From: Candidatus Methylomirabilota bacterium
Lineage (GTDB): Bacteria; Methylomirabilota; Methylomirabilia; Methylomirabilales; 2-02-FULL-66-22
DNA: 23,087 nt
Direction of reading: 5' to 3'
NCBI GenBank assembly: GCA_016209725.1
Contig: JACQVO010000095.1
Coordinates: 1 to 23,087, forward strand
The first letter of the stretch is position 1. Each line of letters opens with the position of its first letter. A program made the position numbers and the translations under genes. The notes under the pieces were generated by a model, which saw only the letters and a program-made list of their open reading frames with translations, made no database searches and was not told the DNA's origin. Positions 1-6,600 of the stretch are shown piece after piece.

Positions 1-413
1 AAGCCCTGCGGGAGCGGGACGGCTTGACCTATGGCGTGTACAGCTACTTCCACCCTGTGCTGGGCGAGCGCCCGTGGGTGGTCTCCCTGCAGACCGGCCC
101 GGCCTCGGTGGAGCGTGCCATGGCGGGCGTCCTGGCGGAGGCCACGCGACTTTGCGACGCCGGGGTGACCGCCGAAGAACTGGACGAGGCCAAGGCGGCC
201 TCCATCGGATCCCTGGTGCTCTCCATGGAGGACCAGTTGGGAATGGCCTTCGTCCTGCGGGACACGGAGCTCTTCCAGCTCGGGCTGGACTTCCCACAGA
301 CCTTCCCGCGAGCCATCCGCGCGGTGACCGCCGACCAGGTCCAGGCCGCGGCCCGGAAGTACATCCGTCCCGACCGCCTGATCCACATCGTCGTCACCCC
401 GCCGCAACCCTAA
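1..413 (+). CDS. M16 family zinc peptidase (insulinase-like), 3' fragment
   Basis: The gene enters from outside the window; the open frame runs from base 3 to the TAA at 411-413, about 136 residues. The fragment opens with LRERDGLTYGVYSYF, the R-x-x-x-G-L-x-Y-x-V pattern of the substrate-binding C-terminal M16 domain. It continues with a helical region (EELDEAKAASIGSL, DQVQAAARKYI) typical of the end of pitrilysin/processing-peptidase-like proteins. The zinc motif HxxEH belongs to the N-terminal domain and is not in this window, so I cannot say whether this chain is the catalytic one or an inactive partner. M16 genes often come as an adjacent pair, and the last line IRPDRLIHIVVTPPQP fits a normal C-terminus. 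An internal TTG at 24 is not a plausible start, because the homologous reading continues upstream of it. Confidence 0.85.
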   Translation, partial: ALRERDGLTYGVYSYFHPVLGERPWVVSLQTGPASVERAMAGVLAEATRLCDAGVTAEELDEAKAASIGSLVLSMEDQLGMAFVLRDTELFQLGLDFPQTFPRAIRAVTADQVQAAARKYIRPDRLIHIVVTPPQP

Positions 414-540
414 ACAACACGGCTCGGCACCGCCCGAGGTCCTGGGGAATCCGCGCGACGGTCATCCGGCTCAGACGGGCCCGGGCAGCAACAGAGCACG
501 CGCCGGAGAAAAGGAACATGCGGGGTCCTCATTTCACGGC

Positions 541-1881
541 ATGGACCTGTCGTTTCGTCGGGCATTCACGGGTGAGCAGGTGAGAACTCCAATCGACCAG
601 AACCGCCATCCTCCGACACAACCGAAGGCGATCGTCCTCGGCCTTGGACACCCGAGAAGCTATGCGACCATCCGATCCCTGGCGAAGGCCGGCGTGCCGG
701 TCGTGGCAGTGCACCATCAGCACAGGGTACACGCACACTCCCGATACCTCGCAGCCGCGCTCCGTTTCAGCGCCAACCCTGACGAACAACTGGTGTTCCT
801 GGAGAGACTCGGTGAGGAGGAAGGCGCCCTGCTCTTCCCCACGAATGATGAATACCTTGTCCTCGTGTCGAAGAACATTGCCCGCCTCTCAAGGCGGTTC
901 ATTCTGAGTACCCCGCCGTGGGAGATACTCCGGCACCTGATGGAAAAAACCCGGTGCTACAAGATCGCCCAGGAGGCGGGAGTCCGGACGCCGACCTTTT
1001 ACCGGCCTCGGGACTCCGGGGAACTGAACGAGATCGTGAGACGCCTGGATCTCAGGGAGTGCCAGTACATCCTGAAGACCGATGTCACCACGGTTCCCGC
1101 CGATGCGCGCACCCGACGATTCTCGAAGGCAGCCGGGTCGGATGCGGCCTCGATTGCGGTGAACTGTCTGGAGATCTTCTCACGACTCGGGGAGTTCCCC
1201 ATCATCGAAGAGGTTGTTCCGGGGAGAGCCGACCGCTGCATCGGCGTTCACATGGTCGTCGATCGCAATCACGAACCGCTCATGACGTTCTGCGTGAGAC
1301 GCCTGAAGCTCTCGACCTACTCGACGGGCGGCCAGTTCATCCATCCCTATGACGCGGGGGCAAACGTGTACTGCGAAAGTGTCCACGACGACGAGGCCGC
1401 CGAGGCCGCACGGCGATTCGTCCGAAGAGCGGAGTACTATGGTCCGATCACTGTGGAGTTCCGTCGGGATCCGAGAAACGAGACACTCACATTCATCAAG
1501 GCCGATCCCCGCGTCGTCCGGGCCACGGGTCTCTCCACGGCACTCGGGCTCGATATTCCGACGGCTGTGTATCGCCTGTTCACAGGTCAGGCGGTCCGCG
1601 TGCCGAATTCCTATCCCGACGGAGTTGCCTGGCTCTGGCCGACGGCCTATTTGACCACGCTCTGGAGGAACCGATCCAACCGGTCGTTGCTCAGGGAGCT
1701 TGCCACGCTTCTCCGGAGTTTCCGCCGGATCAAGGCATTCGCGCAGGGTGACATTCGAGACCCCATGCCGTTGGTCGCGGCAGCGGGGCGGATGGTTGGG
1801 CGAAGACTCGCCCGCAGGATGATCAGGCGCCGGGCTTCCCGTTACCCCACGCCGGGCCAGCCGGAGATCCCGCAGGGATAG
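541..1881 (+). CDS. ATP-grasp superfamily protein with altered metal-binding motif
   Basis: 446 residues. After a ~28-residue leader comes a Rossmann-like start (KAIVLGLGHPRSYATIRSLAKAG). It is followed by a pre-ATP-grasp domain (LLFPTNDEYLVLVS) and the ATP-grasp lid and core (MEKTRCYKIAQEAGVRTP; YILKTDV; IIEEVVPG). This order matches the carboxylate-amine ligases related to carbamoyl-phosphate synthase (COG3919-like). The conserved Glu of the first Mg site is present in ITVEFRRD (E306). The second motif, normally E-[IV]-N-P-R, reads K320-A-D322-P-R, so the usual Glu/Asn ligands are Lys/Asp. The C-terminus is strongly basic (RRLARRMIRRRASRYP). No good Shine-Dalgarno precedes ATG 541; GTG 580 is an alternative start. 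The substrate is unknown and no operon partner is visible. The fold is fairly certain, the activity is not. Confidence 0.75.
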   Translation: MDLSFRRAFTGEQVRTPIDQNRHPPTQPKAIVLGLGHPRSYATIRSLAKAGVPVVAVHHQHRVHAHSRYLAAALRFSANPDEQLVFLERLGEEEGALLFPTNDEYLVLVSKNIARLSRRFILSTPPWEILRHLMEKTRCYKIAQEAGVRTPTFYRPRDSGELNEIVRRLDLRECQYILKTDVTTVPADARTRRFSKAAGSDAASIAVNCLEIFSRLGEFPIIEEVVPGRADRCIGVHMVVDRNHEPLMTFCVRRLKLSTYSTGGQFIHPYDAGANVYCESVHDDEAAEAARRFVRRAEYYGPITVEFRRDPRNETLTFIKADPRVVRATGLSTALGLDIPTAVYRLFTGQAVRVPNSYPDGVAWLWPTAYLTTLWRNRSNRSLLRELATLLRSFRRIKAFAQGDIRDPMPLVAAAGRMVGRRLARRMIRRRASRYPTPGQPEIPQG

Positions 1882-2202
1882 GCGCAGACCTCCTCCGGGA
1901 GAGTCATGCCATGACGGAGGGCGCCCAACCCCACAGGAGCCCAACAGGAGATTGATACCGGAGGACCCGTCATCAGCCCAGCCCATGGGCGAGCCGACCA
2001 TTGGTTCAGCGGCTCTTCGAGTTCCCGGCCTGAAGGTTAGCCGACAGCCCGCGGTGGCAGCCGTCCGCCAGCACCGTCGTCACCACGCCGCAACACCGGG
2101 GCTCGGCAGGCACTACCTAACGTCTAACCTCATCCATCAAGCCAACCATCAGCAGCGCTTTGCGGCGAGGCGACTCGGCGAAGATCGCCCCGCCGGAAAC
2201 GC
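1882..2202. other. Intergenic region without a recognisable gene
   Basis: About 320 bases between the ATP-grasp gene and the minus-strand antitoxin. Reading frames here lack family-like composition. A hairpin at 1892-1920 lies just after the stop. Two short CTAAC boxes (around 2116-2130) and one GTTAG (around 2036) were considered as recombination sites and not accepted. Nothing else is seen. Confidence 0.5.
1892..1920 (+). terminator. Hairpin after the ATP-grasp gene, possible terminator
   Basis: GTCAT (1903-1907) pairs with ATGAC (1911-1915) around a GCC loop. Outside it, CCTCC (1892-1896) pairs with GGAGG (1916-1920), leaving a six-base bulge. It begins 11 bases after the stop codon. There is no T-run after it, so if it ends transcription it is not a classical intrinsic terminator. 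Confidence 0.35.
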
Positions 2203-2475
2203 TTACCTCGGCTGGGCAACCTTTCGCAGCTTCTCCTTCACCCAGGCCCGGACGAGTTGCGAGCGGTCAATCCCAGTCCGGCTGGCTACCCGATCCAGCG
2301 CCCTCGCGTCAGCCGGATCCAGCCGAGCCTGGATGAGTTTCCGGGGGGCGCGAACAAACTGGGTCGCGGTTTTCTCCCAGCCCGAGAATTCCTCCGGTTG
2401 GTGCTTCTCCCAAAACGCTTCGCGTTGGGCATCGGTCCACTTTGAGAATTCTGGGAGCTTCAGTTTTCGCTTCAT
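2203..2475 (-). CDS. CopG/BrnA-type ribbon-helix-helix antitoxin
   Basis: 90 residues. The N-terminal stretch LPEFSKWTDAQREAFWEKH and the C-terminal ribbon-helix-helix segment (RKLIQARLDPADARALDRV, then GIDRSQLVRAWVKEKL) match the CopG_antitoxin family. These proteins neutralise a BrnT- or RelE-like RNase and repress their own promoter. The gene starts two bases after the stop of a short open stretch (minus strand, about 2618 to 2478). That stretch ends VLRLITARDMDEARPRRY, which resembles the tail of a BrnT toxin, but no complete toxin is present. The antitoxin itself looks intact, so it may be an orphan left by a deletion or may now partner something elsewhere. Confidence 0.75.
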   Translation of the reverse strand: MKRKLKLPEFSKWTDAQREAFWEKHQPEEFSGWEKTATQFVRAPRKLIQARLDPADARALDRVASRTGIDRSQLVRAWVKEKLRKVAQPR

Positions 2476-2517
2476 GGTCAGCGACCTCGCTGGGTCCGGT
2501 ACCGCCGAGGCCGAGCC

Positions 2518-2769
2518 TCATCCATGTCCCGGGCGGTGATCAGGCGTAAGACCGTCAGGGGAGGGTCCCTTACCTCCTCGGTGATTTCTTCGGGCAGCAA
2601 TTGGCGAACCAGGCAGAGAAGCTACCTTCCAGTCCCGGTTCGCGAGTTCAAGCACTGCGTCGTCGGAAATCCCTGGTTCCATTTCGGCAACATATCGTAC
2701 AAGGTGTCCATCTTCGCGAAGGCGGCCGACGACTTGCCGATCCACGCTTTCGTCTGCCAGGAAGTTCAC
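2518..2769 (-). pseudogene. DUF5615 PIN-like toxin, C-terminal half replaced
   Basis: From a GTG at 2769 the frame gives MNFLADESVDRQVV and then LREDGHLVRYVAEMEPGI and SDDAVLELANR. This is the standard first half of a DUF5615 PIN-like RNase toxin, including the acidic D-E pair near the N-terminus. After LANR (about residue 45) the family normally continues with a TADKDFG active-site motif and reaches about 115 residues. Here it becomes DWKVASLPGSPIAARR, unrelated low-complexity sequence ending at residue 83. The DNA beyond the break reads better in another frame, as the end of a different small protein leading into the CopG antitoxin. I infer a deletion joining two toxin-antitoxin loci. Without the second acidic motif a nuclease is unlikely. 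It lies 20 bases after the DUF433 antitoxin stop, the usual pairing. Confidence 0.75.
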
Positions 2770-2789
2770 CGGACTGCCTCGGCAACCGG

Positions 2790-2997
2790 CTAGACCACAT
2801 CAGCTCGCAAGACCTCGGCGGCAGGTGTCAGGGCCGCCTGAATCGCCTCGCGGGTCAGACGGGGATGGGCCTCAAGAATGTGTTCGACGGTTTCACCGGC
2901 AGCCAGCTTCTCCAAAATAAGCTCGACCGTGATTCGTGTGCCAGTAATGACGGGTTTGCCCATCATCACCGCCGGGTTTGACTCGGGTGATGAGCAT
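2790..2997 (-). pseudogene. DUF433 antitoxin with one-base frameshift near its start
   Basis: The minus strand encodes MMGKPVITGTRITVELILEK and then LAAGETVEHILEAHPRLTRE, a near-consensus DUF433 antitoxin ending at the TAG at 2790-2792. The family normally carries ...NPAVMMGKP upstream. An ATG at 2997 with a strong GGGAGGTAGG ribosome site seven or so bases away reads MLITRV and is then out of frame. Removing one T of the TTT at 2977-2979 restores MLITRVNPAVMMGKP exactly. So the natural start is 2997 and a single-base insertion broke it; a 58-residue product could still start at the ATG at 2966 without its own ribosome site. It is the partner of the truncated PIN-like toxin downstream. A sequencing error at the homopolymer is possible. 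Confidence 0.7.
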
Positions 2998-3190
2998 GAC
3001 CCTACCTCCCAAGCCTCTCATGGCCATGATCCGCAGGGTACTTGTCGTGCCGCTCTACGAGGACGCCCGCGTCATCTTGGAATGGATTGCACCTGATCGG
3101 AACGAGGTAAAGCCACTGTCTTCTTTAATCCTGGACTGTTTCTTGGCGAGTCCCACTATGCAGGTGTCTGCAAACTGACCGTAAACAGCC
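2998..3190. other. Divergent intergenic region between TA remnant and metal operon
   Basis: This holds the strong ribosome site of the DUF433 gene (minus strand, next to 2998) and otherwise no supported gene. Both the TA patch (minus) and the metal-uptake operon (plus) must take their promoters from here or just beyond it. Confidence 0.4.
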
Positions 3191-3237
3191 TTGACATGCG
3201 TTTGGCGGCATGGTAATCAATATGAGAAATTTTCTCA
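3191..3237 (+). promoter_or_regulatory. Promoter and Fur/Zur-like operator of the metal-uptake operon
   Basis: A perfect -35 box TTGACA lies at 3191-3196; the -10 region about 17 bases on (near TAATCA, 3214) is weak. The palindrome TGAGAA-ATT-TTCTCA at 3223-3237, flanked by AT-rich bases that extend the symmetry (AATA...AATT), sits where RNA polymerase would melt DNA. It stands 15 bases before the regulator's ATG. This is the usual place for self-repression by a Fur-family protein. The exact consensus differs from E. coli Fur and Zur, so the assignment rests on position and symmetry. Confidence 0.6.
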
Positions 3238-3251
3238 ATTGGGGCTCTGCC

Positions 3252-3710
3252 ATGCCAATGACCGCGCTCAAACAAGCTCTCCATGACCAGGGGCTGAAGG
3301 TCACCCGGCCCCGCCTGGTGGTCTTGCAGGTCCTCGCCACCACCACGGCGCATCTCAAAGTCGCCGAGGTCCATCGCCGCGCCCGGGAGCTCGATGGCCG
3401 CATCGGTCTGGCGAGCGTCTATCGCACCATGGAGCTTCTGGAAAGGCTCCGCCTGGTGAAGCACGTCCACGTGGAGCATCGGCACCGCCACTACGCGCGC
3501 CTGCGGGAGGATCACGGACACCACCTGGTCTGCAACGGCTGCGGGCTCGTGGTGGAGTTTTCGGACTGCCGCTTGGACCGGCTGACCCGGACCCTCGCCC
3601 GGCGGACGAAATTCCGGATCGAGGGTCATTGCATGGACTTCTTTGGCCAGTGCCAGGACTGCGCTCGCCGATCCGGCAATTCTCGTCGGAGCGATGGACG
3701 GAAATCATGA
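3252..3710 (+). CDS. Fur-family metal-responsive repressor, probably Zur
   Basis: 152 residues from ATG 3252. The winged-helix half has TRPRLVVLQVL, AEVHRRARELDGRIGLASVY and RTMELLERLRLV. The metal/dimer half has HVEHRHRHYARL, DHGHHLVCNGCG and a C-terminal FGQCQDC. The two CxxC pairs are the structural zinc site of Fur proteins, and the His-rich segment is the sensory site. The reading frame is open from 3210, but starting there would bury the operator palindrome inside the gene, so 3252 is preferred. The stop overlaps the next gene's start (ATGA). Its position as first gene of a ZnuABC-type operon, with His as third ligand in the binding protein, argues for zinc sensing. Mn or Fe sensing (Mur/Fur) cannot be excluded. 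Confidence 0.85.
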   Translation: MPMTALKQALHDQGLKVTRPRLVVLQVLATTTAHLKVAEVHRRARELDGRIGLASVYRTMELLERLRLVKHVHVEHRHRHYARLREDHGHHLVCNGCGLVVEFSDCRLDRLTRTLARRTKFRIEGHCMDFFGQCQDCARRSGNSRRSDGRKS

Positions 3711-4618
3711 GCCGGACCTCCCTGCAACCCCTCCCCAGCTTGATCCTCGTCTTCTTGATCGGCCTCGTCGCCTGCGAATCCCGACCGCCGCGAGACCAGT
3801 CTTCCGGTGCTCAGAGGCTGATCGTGGCCACCACCATGACCGTCCTGGCCGACCTGATCGGACAGGTCGGAGGCGACAAGATCCAGGTGAAAGCGTTAGT
3901 TCCTCCCGGGGGGGAGGTCCACACCTACCAGCCGACACCCGAGGACATCAAGAACGTCGCCCAAGCCAAGATAGTCTTCTACAATGGGGCTCACCTCGAA
4001 GAATGGATTGACGAGACCATCCGTAGCGCCGGAAAGCAGGACCTGCAGATCGTCGTCCTGTCGCAAGGCTTGCCTGTCCTTTCCGCAGACGGGGGGGAGC
4101 CAAACCCGCACCTGTGGCTGGACGTGGCCAACGCCAAGGCGTACGTCGAAAAGATCCGCGATAGCCTCGGTAAAGTGGATACTGCCAACGCCGCACACTA
4201 CGCGGATCGGGCCAAGACCTACATGGCCCAACTCGACGAACTGGACAAGTGGATCCTGGCTGAAGTGGAAGCGATCCCCAAGGCCCGCCGGAAGCTGGTC
4301 ACGTTGCACGACGCCTTCCCCTACTTCGCCCGACGGTACGGCTTCACCCTTCACGGTGTCCTGGTGGCCAGCCCAGGCAAGGAGCCGTCGGCTCGGGAGC
4401 TCACCCAGTTGGCCCGGCGGATCAAGCGCGCGGAGGTGCCGGCCGTGTTCGCCGAAGCACAGTTCAATCCCAAGGCGATGGAGGTCCTGGCGAGAGACAC
4501 AGGCGTGAAGGTGGTCACAAACCTGTACAATGACAGCCTTTCCACCGGCCCCGAGGCCAACAGCTTCATGGCCCTGATGAAGCACAACGTGAGCCAGATC
4601 GTGAACGCGCTCAAATAG
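3707..4618 (+). CDS. znuA: ZnuA-like zinc/manganese ABC transporter substrate-binding lipoprotein
   Basis: 303 residues from ATG 3707, which overlaps the fur-family stop. The N-terminus is a lipoprotein signal (hydrophobic LILVFLIGLVAC, lipobox Cys23), so the mature protein is membrane-anchored outside the inner membrane. The metal ligands of cluster A-I (TroA/ZnuA) proteins are recognisable: H72 in GGEVHTY, H135 in NPHLWLD, H201 in LHDAFPYF and D276 in YNDSL. A His at the third position is typical of zinc binders, whereas Mn binders usually have Glu. The His-rich loop of proteobacterial ZnuA is absent (only LSADGGEPNP). An upstream in-frame ATG at 3629 lies inside the regulator gene and lacks a signal peptide directly after it, so it was rejected. 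Confidence 0.9.
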   Translation: MSRTSLQPLPSLILVFLIGLVACESRPPRDQSSGAQRLIVATTMTVLADLIGQVGGDKIQVKALVPPGGEVHTYQPTPEDIKNVAQAKIVFYNGAHLEEWIDETIRSAGKQDLQIVVLSQGLPVLSADGGEPNPHLWLDVANAKAYVEKIRDSLGKVDTANAAHYADRAKTYMAQLDELDKWILAEVEAIPKARRKLVTLHDAFPYFARRYGFTLHGVLVASPGKEPSARELTQLARRIKRAEVPAVFAEAQFNPKAMEVLARDTGVKVVTNLYNDSLSTGPEANSFMALMKHNVSQIVNALK

Positions 4619-4643
4619 CGGGGGGCGGGGAAAGACAAGCACG

Positions 4644-5426
4644 ATGGACAACAAGGCGTGGCGGTACTGCCTGGAGGTTCGGGACCTCACCGCCGGCTAT
4701 GACGGCCAGCGGGCGATCGAAGCGATCAGCTTCGCCATCCCGCCCGGGCAGATCGTTGGGGTGATCGGGCCCAACGGCGCGGGGAAGAGCACCTTGTTCA
4801 AGGTGATCCTGGGTCTGATCCCGAGGCAGCAAGGTGAGATCCTGCTCCACGAGGCCCCCGCCCTTTCCCAGCGGGCGATGATGGGGTACCTCCCCCAGCT
4901 CGAGGAGATCAACCGGGCCTTTCCCGTCTCGGTCCAAGACGTCGTGATGATGGGCCGCTACCCGCGAGTCGGCTGGTGCCGCCGCCTGGGACCCAAGGAC
5001 TACGAGGCCGTGCGGCGGGCGCTTGCCCGGGTGGATCTCCTCCCCCACGCCCTGACGCAGATCGGCCGGCTCTCCGGGGGACAGCAGCAGCGCGCGTTTC
5101 TGGCGCGCGTCCTGGCCCAGGATCCGCATCTCCTCCTCCTGGACGAGCCCGTGAGTGGCGTGGACGCAACCACGCAGCACGCGATCTTCGCCCTGCTGGA
5201 AGACCTCCGGAACCTCGGAAAGACCGTCGTGGTGGCCACCCACGACCTGAACTGCGTGGTCGAGCGCTTCGACCAGGTCCTGTGTCTGAACCGGCGGGTG
5301 ATCGCGTACGGTCCCCCCAGGGAGGTGTTCCGCGAGGATACCCTGGATAGGACGTACGGCAACCACCTGATGATCGTGCAGGTTGGGGATCGCCGCGTGG
5401 TGGTGGCCGACGAACACGGACATTGA
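4644..5426 (+). CDS. znuC: ZnuC-like metal ABC transporter ATPase
   Basis: 260 residues with a complete ABC ATPase motif set: Walker A GPNGAGKST (42-50), signature LSGGQQQR (143-150), Walker B LLLLDEP with Glu168, and switch His200 in VVVATHDL. The sequence around GYLPQLEEINRAFPVSVQDV and VMMGRYP is characteristic of zinc/manganese importers. It starts 25 bases after znuA, in the same direction, with a GGGG-rich leader. Its partner permease follows after a gap of about 85 bases containing an imperfect palindrome. It works on the cytoplasmic face, powering import of the metal delivered by the lipoprotein. Confidence 0.92.
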   Translation: MDNKAWRYCLEVRDLTAGYDGQRAIEAISFAIPPGQIVGVIGPNGAGKSTLFKVILGLIPRQQGEILLHEAPALSQRAMMGYLPQLEEINRAFPVSVQDVVMMGRYPRVGWCRRLGPKDYEAVRRALARVDLLPHALTQIGRLSGGQQQRAFLARVLAQDPHLLLLDEPVSGVDATTQHAIFALLEDLRNLGKTVVVATHDLNCVVERFDQVLCLNRRVIAYGPPREVFREDTLDRTYGNHLMIVQVGDRRVVVADEHGH

Positions 5427-5440
5427 CGAGGAAGGTGTGA

Positions 5441-5502
5441 AACGTAAGGGGTAAGGGGATGGGCTATATTCGCCTGACCCCTCCCCCCTCACGCCTCACG
5501 AG
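5441..5502. repeat. Imperfect G-rich/C-rich inverted repeat in the znuC-znuB gap
   Basis: CGTAAGGGGTAAGGGGATGGG and, after a short spacer, CCCTCCCCCCTCACGCCTCACG form an imperfect inverted repeat of about 21 bases per arm with roughly six mismatches. It fills nearly the whole gap inside the operon and could fold in the mRNA. It looks like a degenerate dispersed palindrome rather than a terminator, since no T-run follows. Confidence 0.5.
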
Positions 5503-5513
5503 AATTGCCGGGT

Positions 5514-6347
5514 ATGGTCGAACTCCTGACGGCTCCCTTTGAATTCGGTTTCATGCAGCGGGCGCTTCTGGGGAGCGTGCTGGTGGGAACGATCTGCGCC
5601 CTCGTCGGAACCTATGTGGTGCTGCGGGGGCTGGCCTTCGTGGGCGACGCTCTGGCCCACGCGGCGTTCCCGGGCGTGGTCATCGCCTATATGCTCAAGG
5701 GAAACATCCACCTCGGCGCCACGGTGTTCGCCCTGGCCACCGCCCTCGGGATCGGCCTGGTTTCCCGGCGAGGTCGCGTGAGCTACGACACGGCCATCGG
5801 CATCCTGTTCGCCGGTGCCTTCGCCCTGGGCGTCCTCCTCATGAGCACGATCCAGGGATACACCGTGGACCTGTTCAGCTTCCTCTTCGGAAATGTTCTG
5901 GGGATCTCGGGCCGGGACCTGCTGGTGGTGGGGGCTTTCGGGGCGATGGTGCTGCTGGCCATCATCCTCTTCTACAAGGAACTGCTCCTTCTGTCCTTCG
6001 ATCCCATTGTCGCCGAGGCCATGGGATACCCGGTTCAGGCACTGAACTACCTCCTCCTCGGCCTCATCGCCCTGACGATCGTCATCTCCATCCAGGCGGT
6101 GGGGATCATCCTGGTTGTGGCGCTCTTGGTGACCCCCAGCGCCACCGCCTCTCTGCTCACCGAGCGCTTCTTCCGCATGATGGTACTCGGCGTCGTCCTG
6201 GCCGCTCTCGCCGCCGTGATCGGCTTGTACCTTTCCTACTATCTGAACGTTGCCTCCGGCGCCGCCATCGTCCTCGTGAGCACGTGCCTGTTCTTTCTGG
6301 TCCTCGGTGGCCGGGGGCTCCGGATTTCCGGGAAGCCTCTCGCCTGA
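5514..6347 (+). CDS. znuB: ZnuB-like metal ABC transporter permease
   Basis: 277 residues from ATG 5514 (a TTG at 5505 is possible). It is strongly hydrophobic with about eight membrane segments, for example ALLGSVLVGTICALVGTYVV, ALNYLLLGLIALTIVISI and AVGIILVVALLVTPSATASL. The motif GLAFVGDALAHAAFPGVVIAY, followed by a later V-T-P-S-A-T-A segment, is diagnostic of the ABC-3 permease family. It completes the importer with the lipoprotein and ATPase upstream and is the last gene of the operon. A ~184-bp repeat element begins 36 bases after its stop. The ribosome site is weak (CCGGGT). Confidence 0.92.
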   Translation: MVELLTAPFEFGFMQRALLGSVLVGTICALVGTYVVLRGLAFVGDALAHAAFPGVVIAYMLKGNIHLGATVFALATALGIGLVSRRGRVSYDTAIGILFAGAFALGVLLMSTIQGYTVDLFSFLFGNVLGISGRDLLVVGAFGAMVLLAIILFYKELLLLSFDPIVAEAMGYPVQALNYLLLGLIALTIVISIQAVGIILVVALLVTPSATASLLTERFFRMMVLGVVLAALAAVIGLYLSYYLNVASGAAIVLVSTCLFFLVLGGRGLRISGKPLA

Positions 6348-6383
6348 TCACGATGCAGGGCCGGCGTCATTCCCCGCGATTAT

Positions 6384-6567
6384 CCCGAAAAGTGCAGTTC
6401 AACCGCAGAGCGCGCGGAGAGCGCAAAGGAAGTGCCCATATTCAAAGCGCCGACCCAGGGGAACTCGGAGATGCGGTTCGGAATATTTCGGTCCGGGCGC
6501 CCCTCTCGCCTAATCAGCGTTGTCGACCCTTTGCGATCTCTGCGGGCTCGGCGGTGAAATTGTCGGG
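6384..6567. repeat. ~184-bp dispersed palindromic element, copy 1
   Basis: This stretch is homologous end to end with 16187-16369. Shared blocks include GTGCAGTTCAACCGCAGAGC near the left end and CCCCTCTCGCCT-ATCAGCGTTG near the right; both copies begin CCCGAA and end with GCGGTGAAAT...GGG. The two ends of each copy are imperfect inverted repeats of one another (CCGCAGAG...CGCAAAGG against CCTTTGCG...CTCTGCGG), so the whole can fold. There is no coding capacity. It occupies the gap between the convergent znuB and ferritin-like genes. It may be a non-autonomous mobile repeat or a structural/terminator element. Confidence 0.75.
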
Positions 6568-6600
6568 ATGATTCGCAAATGTGTTCGCGAATAATCCGGC

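Noticed and set aside
2036..2130. GTTAG and CTAAC boxes considered as an integron attC site near toxin-antitoxin genes
   Set aside because: The boxes are in the wrong order and spacing, no matching GTTRRRY partner or folded stem is seen, and no integrase is present.
3210..3251. Earlier in-frame starts for the Fur-family gene (3210, 3222)
   Set aside because: They would place the operator palindrome and probable transcription start inside the coding sequence, and the added residues (MVINMRNFLNWGSA) are not family-like.
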